Shown in pieces: positions 1 through 7,275 of a DNA stretch of 52,514 nucleotides. The notes under the pieces are model-generated. The model was not told where the DNA came from, did no database searches, and was given only the letters and a program-made list of their open reading frames with translations. The stretch is from assembly GCA_037384645.1 (NCBI GenBank), contig JARRNT010000024.1, forward strand, positions 1 to 52,514, in the 5' to 3' direction. The position numbers and the translations under genes were made by a program. The stretch's first letter is position 1, and each line of letters begins with the position of its first letter. Source of the stretch: RI-92 sp037384645 (lineage in GTDB: Bacteria; Pseudomonadota; Gammaproteobacteria; UBA6429; Thiohalophilaceae).

Positions 1-51
1 TGGGTATGAAATTGCCTTTATATCTTATTGTTTTTATTAGCATTAATTGAT

Positions 52-68
52 TGGCACAGTTAGTGCTT
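52..68 (+). promoter_or_regulatory. Sigma-54 (RpoN) -24/-12 promoter
   Basis: TTGGCAC at 51-57 is followed by GTGCTT at 63-68. The GG at 53-54 and GC at 65-66 are exactly 10 bases apart, the invariant spacing of a sigma-54 promoter. It lies about 70 bases before the PEP-CTERM gene. PEP-CTERM/exosortase species often control such genes through RpoN and the PrsK/PrsR pair (family knowledge). The enhancer site would lie upstream of the window. Confidence 0.7.
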
Positions 69-134
69 CTATCAATATAAGCATATCCAGTTATTGATTG
101 GATACATAACTTAAGGATTTCTGGGGACAGGAAC

Positions 135-677
135 ATGAAAAAACTGAATTTTTTGAGTCTGCTGACCGCAACTGGCTTGTTCATTTTATCAAGCACTGCC
201 TGGTCGCTCACCATCAACAGCGGCACCGAAGTTGGTGCGGAAGACCCTTTAGTGGGTTCAACCACTTCTTTGTCTAATAGCAGTATTGCTTCTGAGACGA
301 CCTGGGTTAACACTCTGGGGTTAGGCACCACTCTGACATTCAGCTATAAAAATGACAGCCCCAGCGGCTGGACACAAACAGATAGCGGCGGGTTGTACAC
401 GATTGGGCTTTCAACAAATCCTGGATATTTTCTACTCAAGCTGGGTAACGGTAACACTGGTAGCGAGGGATGGTATTTGTTTCAGAATAACCCTGACCTC
501 AGTTACGCTGTTATTGACCTTGCTGCCATGGGTATTACAGATACGGGCCCGATCAGTCACATCACTGAATTCAATGGCACCACCACAGTTCCGGAACCCG
601 GTTCAATCGCCCTGCTGGGACTTGGCCTGATCGGTCTGGGTCTGATGAGCCGCCGGGCTAAGAAAGCCAAAGCCTAA
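135..677 (+). CDS. PEP-CTERM sorting domain protein
   Basis: A 180-residue exported protein. It has a signal peptide (basic MKK, hydrophobic run to about residue 24) and a Ser/Thr/Gly-rich body with no recognisable enzyme domain. It ends in a classic PEP-CTERM anchor: VPEPGS near residue 152, a Leu/Gly-rich membrane helix and a basic tail (SRRAKKAKA). Exosortase cleaves such tails when the protein is delivered to the cell surface or matrix. No exosortase is in this window, so the sorting enzyme must be encoded elsewhere. A purine-rich GGGGACAGGA precedes the ATG. The gene stands alone between a sigma-54 promoter and a strong terminator. The role of the body is unknown; surface or biofilm material is the usual inference. 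Confidence 0.9.
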   Translation: MKKLNFLSLLTATGLFILSSTAWSLTINSGTEVGAEDPLVGSTTSLSNSSIASETTWVNTLGLGTTLTFSYKNDSPSGWTQTDSGGLYTIGLSTNPGYFLLKLGNGNTGSEGWYLFQNNPDLSYAVIDLAAMGITDTGPISHITEFNGTTTVPEPGSIALLGLGLIGLGLMSRRAKKAKA

Positions 678-710
678 GCAACAGAGTCGTACGACTGCAA
701 AAACAGAAAA

Positions 711-732
711 GGCGCCGAAAGGCGCCTTTTTT
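711..732 (+). terminator. Rho-independent terminator of the PEP-CTERM gene
   Basis: GGCGCC, loop GAAA, GGCGCC, then six T. It is preceded by an A-run, so it could also act on the other strand. It starts 33 bases after the PEP-CTERM stop codon. Confidence 0.9.
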
Positions 733-950
733 ATTTGCCCGCCTGGTTTAACTATTTATATACATTGTCGCGTGAGGCGTTGTCTAAACCTCGCACGGCA
801 TCCAAACTTGTTCAGTGACTCTTTAGCTTACCTGCTCCAGTCAAAAACCCTTCTGGCGACGATTCTTGCCTCCCGACCCGTTTGACTGACCACACCGCCG
901 TGCCATAGCCTGTTCGTCCAGACAGACACGAGAATAAACGTCGCAAGCAG

Positions 951-2045
951 GTGTCCACTCATATGCCAGAACATCACGAGATCATTATCATTGGCGCCGG
1001 CCTCAGTGGCTTATATGCCGCGTGGCAACTCGCACAAAGGCAACACGATGTCATCGTGCTGGAATCCCGGGACCGAGCCGGTGGCCGCATCCTCTCGCTC
1101 GCGCATGATAATTGTGGCAGGTTTGACATGGGACCGGCCTGGATCTGGCCGCAGCTACAACCGCGCTTGCAGCATCTCCTGACCAGCCTGGATATCGACA
1201 TCTTCAGCCAGTTCACCGCGGGCGACAGCCTGTACGAGCGCGACCCGACACACATTGAACGTTACCGCGGACAGTCCGCACACAGCCTGTCATTTCGCAT
1301 CGCGGGTGGCAGCCAGCGCCTCATCGCGGCCCTGCAAACCTGCCTGCCCACTGGCTGCATACAGCTGAATACCCGCGTGCTGTCGATACGGCAACAGGGG
1401 CTCAGCATTCAGGCCAGACGCGATGACCAGGCCTGCGAGTACACGGCCGACCGAGTCATCCTGTCCCTGCCGCCCCGCCTCATCCAGCAGCATATCGCCT
1501 TCGACCCGGCTCTGCCTGTTGACGTTGCCACGGCCTGGAAAGCCATCCCCACCTGGATGGCCGGGCATTGCAAGCTCATTTTTGTCTATGACAAACCCTT
1601 CTGGCGCGAGCAGGGTTTATCCGGCGAAGTATTTAGCCACGTCGGCCCCATGTCGGAGATCTATGATGCCTCCCCCGTCACGGAGGAAACTTTTGGTCTC
1701 ACCGCGTTTGTCGGCCTGACCGCACAGCAACGTCAATTGGTCTCACAAACTCAGTTGATTGATAGCTGCATGGCGCAACTGGATCGCCTGTTCGGTTCCT
1801 CAAGCCAGGTGGTACTGGACGTTAAAATCAAAGACTGGAGCCTGGATCAGGACACCGCAACGGCGCTCGATCTGACGGGCCCACCGACACACCCACATTA
1901 CCCGGACGCCATTCCCCGCTGCTTCTGGGATAACAAGCTTATCCTCGCCGGGACCGAGACCGCCAGTGAACATGGCGGTTATCTCGAAGGTGCGCTGGAA
2001 AGTGCTGAACAAGCTATCGCCGCCATTCCGGTAAACAAGCCTTGA
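951..2045 (+). CDS. Flavin-containing amine oxidase / FAD-dependent oxidoreductase
   Basis: A 364-residue flavoprotein of the amine oxidase (monoamine oxidase/phytoene desaturase) superfamily. The FAD-binding Rossmann motif GAGLSG lies at 15-20 with the ribose-binding Glu at about 38, followed by the RAGGRI motif near 42-47. The C-terminal FAD motif appears as LAGTETASEHGGYLEGA. At 364 residues it is shorter than typical 430-500 residue amine oxidases, so the substrate domain is compact. The substrate cannot be told from sequence; a primary amine or an unsaturated carbon chain is possible. The frame opens at GTG 951; ATG 963 (residue 5) is an equally good start, and neither has a strong ribosome site. 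It appears monocistronic. Confidence 0.85.
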   Translation: MSTHMPEHHEIIIIGAGLSGLYAAWQLAQRQHDVIVLESRDRAGGRILSLAHDNCGRFDMGPAWIWPQLQPRLQHLLTSLDIDIFSQFTAGDSLYERDPTHIERYRGQSAHSLSFRIAGGSQRLIAALQTCLPTGCIQLNTRVLSIRQQGLSIQARRDDQACEYTADRVILSLPPRLIQQHIAFDPALPVDVATAWKAIPTWMAGHCKLIFVYDKPFWREQGLSGEVFSHVGPMSEIYDASPVTEETFGLTAFVGLTAQQRQLVSQTQLIDSCMAQLDRLFGSSSQVVLDVKIKDWSLDQDTATALDLTGPPTHPHYPDAIPRCFWDNKLILAGTETASEHGGYLEGALESAEQAIAAIPVNKP

Positions 2046-2079
2046 TGCGCTGTTGAGGATCAGTCTGTGTTCCGTCGGC

Positions 2080-2625
2080 TCACTCAAATTCGTTTAATGA
2101 ATCCAGAAAGCGGGATTTCGCGCCACGCACGTAGATATAGGGTTCCTTATATTTAGTCACGATAGCCAGGCGATTGGCCAGGCCAAAGATAGTCATCACC
2201 AATAGCACAAGCACTGACACCACCATCCCCAGCTGGGAGATATCGGCAGCGGTTATCCACACTCCCGCTATCACGACCAGAAACAATAGCCAGTTTATCA
2301 GGATGACCCGTTTGCGATAGGCAATATGTTTTTCACAAACAGGAATTTCCATTTTGAATTTTTTCTGAAAGATCAGGGCGAGAATGAGCGTAATCAGGAT
2401 ACTCACCAGAATTGACAGGTAGATCCAGGGATTGACATAGACCAGAGTACGTTTAAGGGTTTTATCGGTTGGCGTATTACACTTGATACAGCGTTTTGGC
2501 CAGAGCGTCTCGGCGGTTACCACGACACTTGAGGCGCGACGCCAAATCTGGTCTGCCTTTCCGCTTATACTCACATCGACGTTGCTTGTCGGTGCCTGAT
2601 AGACGTTATCGAACTCATCGGCCAT
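2080..2625 (-). CDS. Small membrane protein with CxxC...CxxH pairs
   Basis: A 181-residue protein of unknown function. The N-terminal 60 residues are soluble and contain C46-x2-C49. Helix 1 (about 66-85) is followed by a basic loop with C97-x2-H100, then two close helices (about 108-128 and 134-155). The tail contains YIYVRGAKSRFLDSLNEF. The paired CxxC and CxxH flanking helix 1 suggest one metal site, probably zinc, or a redox pair, if the topology puts both on the same side. GGGGGGATAGCAA before ATG 2625 is a good ribosome site. It converges with the amine oxidase gene with 34 bases between stop codons. I do not recognise a named family. Confidence 0.75.
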   Translation of the reverse strand: MADEFDNVYQAPTSNVDVSISGKADQIWRRASSVVVTAETLWPKRCIKCNTPTDKTLKRTLVYVNPWIYLSILVSILITLILALIFQKKFKMEIPVCEKHIAYRKRVILINWLLFLVVIAGVWITAADISQLGMVVSVLVLLVMTIFGLANRLAIVTKYKEPYIYVRGAKSRFLDSLNEFE

Positions 2626-2761
2626 TTGCTATCCCCCCTGGTTGCTCGGCTCTTATGGTTATCGGCCTTACTGCCAGATTAATTATAGTATGTGATAGCT
2701 AAGTGAAGGCCTGAACAGCCTGATGTAGGCGCCTGCAGTCTACCCGCCTTGTTGCACAGGG

Positions 2762-3985
2762 CTAGCTCGTAATTGGCGGTGCATGGCGATATACCCGATA
2801 CCAGACAAGCCATAACAACAGCGCACAGATATTGAGTCCCAGCATCGTCGCCGCCATCATTAAGGGATTCACGCCCGCCAGGGGGGTAATTACACCGGCA
2901 ACAATACTGTTAAACAGGGTCTGCGCGAAACCCTGCAGCGCAGCAGACAGGCCACGATGATGCGGAAAGACTTCCAGCACCAGCAGGGTGACATTCGGCA
3001 GAGATAACGCCATGCCGGTGACATAGATCGTCAGTGGCGCGATGATACTGATCGGGGTCGGCGGCAACAGGGTCACGGACAACAGATTGATCCCGGCACC
3101 GCAAATCATGAGCAAGGCGCCCAGGCCGGCCGTCTGCGCCGGACTCAGGCGTTCGGCCACACGCCCGGACAGATATGCACCCAACATCAAGCTTGCCACC
3201 ATCGGGACAAACATGCGCCAGAAATCATGTGCGCCGAGATGCAGGAAGTGATAGATCACCACTGGTGATCCGGCGATATACAAAAAGAAGCCGCCGAAAT
3301 TCAGGGCGAAGACAGTAATCAGCATGACGAAACGGCGTGTCGTCAGCGCACGCCGGTAGGAACGCGCAACGTGTCCAGGATGTGGCGAACGACGATTCGC
3401 CGTCGGCAACGTTTCCGGTAGACGGAACATTACCAGCAGCCACATGAAAATTCCCAGGCCGGTAAGAAACCAGAACACCGCACGCCAGCCTGAAACAGTA
3501 TGCAACCACCCGCCAATAATCGGTGCAACCGCCGGCGCCAGGGCAAACACCAGCATCACATTCGACATGGCCCGTTGTGCCTGACTGCCGGAAAAGGCAT
3601 CGCGCACCATGGCCCGTCCGACGATCAAGCCCCCGCTGGCCGACAGTCCCTGGCCAATCCGCATCAGGAGTAACCACTTGTAATCGGTTGCCATAGCACA
3701 ACCAATTGAGGTCGCTACATATACTGCCATGGCAAACAGGATAACGCGACGACGGCCAAGGGCATCAGACAGTGGGCCGTAGATCAGGGTCATGAGCGAA
3801 AATCCGGCCAGGTAAAGGCTCAGCGTCTGCTGTAACTGTGCGGTGCTGGCCATGAATTCCCGTTCGATATCGGGGAACGATGGCAGATAGGTGTCGATGG
3901 AAAACGGCGCCACCGAGGTGAGTATCGCGATAATAACGATAAATTCGATTGCCGACCTGCCAACGAGGGCTGGTTTCTGATTCAT
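2762..3985 (-). CDS. Bcr/CflA-family MFS drug efflux transporter
   Basis: An inner-membrane proton antiporter of the major facilitator superfamily. About 407 residues and 12 helices. The Bcr/CflA signature is clear: FSIDTYLPSFPDI in helix 1 and the loop 2-3 motif YGPLSDALGRRRVI. This subfamily exports bicyclomycin, chloramphenicol, sulfonamides or small metabolites; the cargo here is not predictable. The ATG at 3985 sits after GGAAATCAGC and is preferred. An upstream TTG at 3997 would add four residues. The gene is alone, with no adjacent regulator. Confidence 0.92.
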   Translation of the reverse strand: MNQKPALVGRSAIEFIVIIAILTSVAPFSIDTYLPSFPDIEREFMASTAQLQQTLSLYLAGFSLMTLIYGPLSDALGRRRVILFAMAVYVATSIGCAMATDYKWLLLMRIGQGLSASGGLIVGRAMVRDAFSGSQAQRAMSNVMLVFALAPAVAPIIGGWLHTVSGWRAVFWFLTGLGIFMWLLVMFRLPETLPTANRRSPHPGHVARSYRRALTTRRFVMLITVFALNFGGFFLYIAGSPVVIYHFLHLGAHDFWRMFVPMVASLMLGAYLSGRVAERLSPAQTAGLGALLMICGAGINLLSVTLLPPTPISIIAPLTIYVTGMALSLPNVTLLVLEVFPHHRGLSAALQGFAQTLFNSIVAGVITPLAGVNPLMMAATMLGLNICALLLWLVWYRVYRHAPPITS

Positions 3986-4281
3986 GCTGATTTCCAATGC
4001 TGCGGATGGCGCAATCTATGCGTTCAGGCCTTGATTGCCGGAACCGGGCAAGACCTGAGTAGCGAAGTATAAAGGGCCCGTGTATTAAAAAACATACTTA
4101 ATCTGTAACGTAAGCCTGTTAGTGCTGAGGCTTGCCAGCAGTCAGCATCTGAAACCGCTCAGACACGAACAGTTTCTGCACTTCTGTGGCGGCAGTGAAT
4201 CGATGCGCGAAGACAATGCTTTCCCGAGAGCTTGACGGATCCGGCAGCGATTACCCGCTATCGGCCTGTTAGCGTGAATAT

Positions 4282-4941
4282 TTACTTCGATCCGGTACTG
4301 TAATGTTGTTTGCTTATATGTTTCCAGCCCAGCACATAAGCATCCAGTATCCAGTAATGTTGGTGTCGTTTTATATAAGGTATGCTGCGCGCATAATCAC
4401 CCGGCCATTTTGTATTTTTGTAGTTTTGTTCCAGGACATGAATGCGGCGTTGTTTGGCGTTAACTTCGGATATCACCGCAACATGACCTGTCTTTAAATA
4501 TGCCCTGGCATAAACTAACAAATCACCTGCCACCGGTCGGATACGGCTTCCGTTGGGATAATTGATCATCTTCAGCCGGGTTTTATCCCGTACCCGGGTC
4601 ACATACTTTAACCCCCAGATATCCGCAGCTAAATTAACATCCCCATAAACCACACCTTTATTTTGCAATAACCAGCGTCGCGCATATTCCACACACTGCC
4701 ACTTGATACCGGTGTAAGTGCCATTTTTGATGACGGGTACGCGGTTAACACAGTTCGCATTGCAGTTGGAGTAAGCAGGCACATTTCCGGCACCCACTCC
4801 CAGTACCTTGCCGAACACCACCTTGCAATGTGTCGTACAGGCCGCCGGGAGCGGCGTGTCCCTGGCATAACCCAAAGCCGGCATCAGCGACAGCAACAGG
4901 CTGACTGCATAGAAACCGAATCCATATCTCATGCCGTGCAT
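4282..4941 (-). CDS. Secreted CHAP-domain amidase/peptidase
   Basis: A 219-residue exported CHAP (NlpC/P60-like cysteine amidase) protein. A signal peptide ends near ALGYA at about 26. The catalytic Cys is C83 in WQCVEYARRW, the His is H153 in TGHVAVI and the polar third residue lies in EQNY (171-174). Four extra cysteines between 35 and 64 could form disulfides, fitting a periplasmic protein. The sequence resembles the CHAP domain of glutathionylspermidine amidase. Peptidoglycan peptide cleavage or amidation of a small thiol amide are both possible. A GC-rich ACAGGGGCG precedes ATG 4941; ATG 4932 is an alternative. Confidence 0.85.
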   Translation of the reverse strand: MHGMRYGFGFYAVSLLLSLMPALGYARDTPLPAACTTHCKVVFGKVLGVGAGNVPAYSNCNANCVNRVPVIKNGTYTGIKWQCVEYARRWLLQNKGVVYGDVNLAADIWGLKYVTRVRDKTRLKMINYPNGSRIRPVAGDLLVYARAYLKTGHVAVISEVNAKQRRIHVLEQNYKNTKWPGDYARSIPYIKRHQHYWILDAYVLGWKHISKQHYSTGSK

Positions 4942-5422
4942 AAACCGCGCCCCTGTTCCGTGCTTGCTCCCCGGTTAAGAAAGTCTACACCGTCATATCG
5001 CTGAATACAGCCGTCCCAGGATAAGTCGGCAGCCATGATGAGTGAACATTTTCTATGCAGATTTGGCATCAGGGCCGTTCCCCCCTCACGAAAGCCGGCA
5101 CCGCGACCGCCCTGGTCCACTGGTTATACTTATATATAGGGCTGACAAATCGCGTGAAAATCACGAGGGTGAGGTCGGCTGACTGACAAAGCGCGACAGC
5201 GTGACCAGGATGCCCCCCTGCCCCCACAGCCAATCTGGTACCAAGTCTGCGCCACGGCCCACCACTCCACGCATACACGGACTGGCGCCGGTAATCGCCT
5301 TATAAATGATTAGGATTTGATCTGCCCTGTCGCTGCAGGCACAATGCGCGCCTGGATTCAGGTGGCCGACAGGCTCGGCCGGATATTCACGATTTTAAAT
5401 CAACAAGTTAAGAGGTATCTCG
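4942..5422. other. Intergenic region before adk
   Basis: 480 bases between the divergent CHAP gene and adk. Short open frames exist on the minus strand but have no ribosome site or family resemblance. An AT-rich stretch near 5124-5140 (TTATACTTATATATAGG) could hold promoter elements for adk. Nothing else is recognisable. Confidence 0.4.
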
Positions 5423-6070
5423 ATGAAACTGATTTTATTGGGCGCACCGGGCGCCGGTAAGGGCACCGTGGCCAAGCGACTGACGGAACTCGATGGCTCT
5501 GTACAGATTTCCACGGGTGACATCCTGCGCGGTGCAGTGCAGGCAGGTACGGAGCTGGGCAAAAAGGCCCAGGATTACATGAACCGTGGCGACCTGGTGC
5601 CGGACGAGCTGATCATGGGCATCATGGAAAACCGCCTGCAGGAGCCGGACTGTGCCAAGGGATTCCTGCTGGACGGTTTCCCCCGTACCATCCCGCAAGC
5701 GGAAGCCCTCAAGGTCCTGCTGGACAAGCTGGGCATCAAACTGGACATGGCTGTCAACATCGATGTACCGCGTGACGTAATCCTGGATCGCCTGACCACC
5801 CGCCGCACCTGCTCCAACCCGAAGTGCCAGGCGATTTACAACGTCAAGAGCAACCCGCCCAAGCAGGAAGGTGTTTGCGACAAGTGTGGCAGCCCGGTCG
5901 TGCAACGCGAGGACGAGACCGAGGAAGCGATCAGCAAACGCCTGGAAACCTATAACGAGAAGACCGCTCCCTTGATCGGATTCTACGAGAAGGAAGGTAT
6001 GCTGGTCACCGTAAATGCCACTTCCAGCGATGCCGTGATCGACGCCATCAAGGCCAAACTGGCCGCCTGA
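5423..6070 (+). CDS. adk: Adenylate kinase, zinc-LID long form
   Basis: Catalyses ATP + AMP to 2 ADP in the cytoplasm. 215 residues, the normal long-form length. The P-loop GAPGAGKGT is at 7-15, the AMP-binding region contains STGD and the DGFPRT motif is near 84-89. The LID (about 126-163) carries four cysteines, C130, C135, C152 and C155, the zinc-binding version found in Gram-positives and many proteobacteria but not in E. coli Adk. The first pair is spaced C-x4-C instead of the usual C-x2-C. AAGAGG lies 8 bases before the ATG, and a strong terminator follows, so it is monocistronic. Confidence 0.98.
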   Translation: MKLILLGAPGAGKGTVAKRLTELDGSVQISTGDILRGAVQAGTELGKKAQDYMNRGDLVPDELIMGIMENRLQEPDCAKGFLLDGFPRTIPQAEALKVLLDKLGIKLDMAVNIDVPRDVILDRLTTRRTCSNPKCQAIYNVKSNPPKQEGVCDKCGSPVVQREDETEEAISKRLETYNEKTAPLIGFYEKEGMLVTVNATSSDAVIDAIKAKLAA

Positions 6071-6091
6071 TAACACCAGGTGCAAGTCTGA

Positions 6092-6122
6092 CCGGAGACA
6101 GTCGCTGTCTCCGGTTTTTTTA
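6092..6122 (+). terminator. Rho-independent terminator of adk
   Basis: A 9-bp perfect stem (CCGGAGACA / TGTCTCCGG) with a 5-base loop and a T-tract from 6115. It begins 21 bases after the adk stop codon. Confidence 0.93.
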
Positions 6123-6256
6123 TGCCTGGAGGTAACGCTTAACGGGTACCGGCATTTTAATAAGGTACGATTTACTTTCTGATGACATAAAACAGCGTAT
6201 CGTCGATGACATCGTGATCAGTAATATTTTTTTCCATCGATGCCAAAGGCGTCAAG

Positions 6257-6682
6257 CTACGTCGTAAAGCCGCATTTGCGCAACTGCTTTTGCATGTTTG
6301 CAGGGCTGGTGTAATACAACATCGTGGCATAGTTATGACATCGGTCATTAATAATGGCATATTGCGACGAGATAATTTCAAGACTTTTATATCGCACCCG
6401 GTTTAGCAGGCTGACAGTCAAATTCTTTAAAAAACGACTCGCACACACAACGAACTTTACCGGGTTGAGCGTCTTTCCAACATCCAGTATGGGCTTGACC
6501 TTGATATCGGGGGCGCTTTTTATGGCTGAGACTTCATACGGTAATAAGTCATAACTCCATGTGTATTCATGAACCACCGTATCCATGGTCTTTTTGTTCA
6601 ATTTATCTAATTTAGATTTATGCGAAAACGCTGCAAAATCACTATCACCTAGCGCAATTTCCCCGCTCGTATCAGGGTTCAT
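6257..6682 (-). CDS. Hypothetical protein, no family recognised
   Basis: A 141-residue soluble protein with no signal peptide or membrane helix. It is Lys-, Asp- and Asn-rich in the first third. Two cysteines lie in the middle and C-terminal parts (VVCASRF, NDRCHN) and one near the end. ATG 6682 follows an AGG 5 bases upstream; GTG 6685 directly before it is a possible start. The region is more AT-rich than adk or the protease on either side, so this may be an acquired or lineage-specific gene. Its coding status rests on length and the ribosome site only. Confidence 0.5.
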   Translation of the reverse strand: MNPDTSGEIALGDSDFAAFSHKSKLDKLNKKTMDTVVHEYTWSYDLLPYEVSAIKSAPDIKVKPILDVGKTLNPVKFVVCASRFLKNLTVSLLNRVRYKSLEIISSQYAIINDRCHNYATMLYYTSPANMQKQLRKCGFTT

Positions 6683-6685
6683 CAC

Positions 6686-7275
6686 GGCCTGCCTTTATTT
6701 TTATATTATTTGTAAGGTTATCGGCAGCAATTCCCAATTTAATAGTTTTGATATTTTCTAACGGGCCCGGTTATTTATCTTTTAAATACAATTAGTTACA
6801 GGTTTGCCGTGTTGGCCTGGCCACCCGCTCAGCGCCCTTTAGCCGGGTTATATCGGCAACAGGCAATCCTGCTTTGCCGAAACACGGCCGTGGACGCCAG
6901 GGTTGATGGCAACCCACGCAGCACGCTGATAGCAGGAATAATCCATTTATCGAAGCGGACTTTGCACAAATGTCCTGAATCACCTTGATAGTAGACAAGC
7001 TTCTGTGGGGAATGCGACATTGACTGTTATCGCAAGCGCCAATATGCATGCGCAGTCAGGACTCATACCTGTCTCAGGCACGATAGCTTAAAATACGGGC
7101 ATCAGCATTACTCTCGTGAACTCACTTTACTTGCTGACGAGAAAACGTTAATAAAGTGTTATCCGGGTATGTTTTGAGATGGATCAGTGTCCTCGAGCCT
7201 CCGGATTGTATCCCGGGCATATAATATCGATATAATATTCAGGTCCAGCTGACTTCGACAGATAGAGAATTTATC
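6686..7275. other. Intergenic region before the Lon-like protease gene
   Basis: 590 bases without a credible gene. Two overlapping minus-strand frames (6792-7049, 6829-7020) are open but lack ribosome sites and family resemblance. Near 7205-7230 there are TTGTAT and two TATAAT-like hexamers in an AT-rich stretch. These are plausible promoter elements for the protease gene at 7276, although the TTGTAT to second-TATAAT spacing (19) is long. Confidence 0.4.

Noticed and set aside
6792..7049. Two overlapping minus-strand frames of 85 and 63 codons
   Set aside because: No ribosome site, no family resemblance, Cys-rich and irregular composition.
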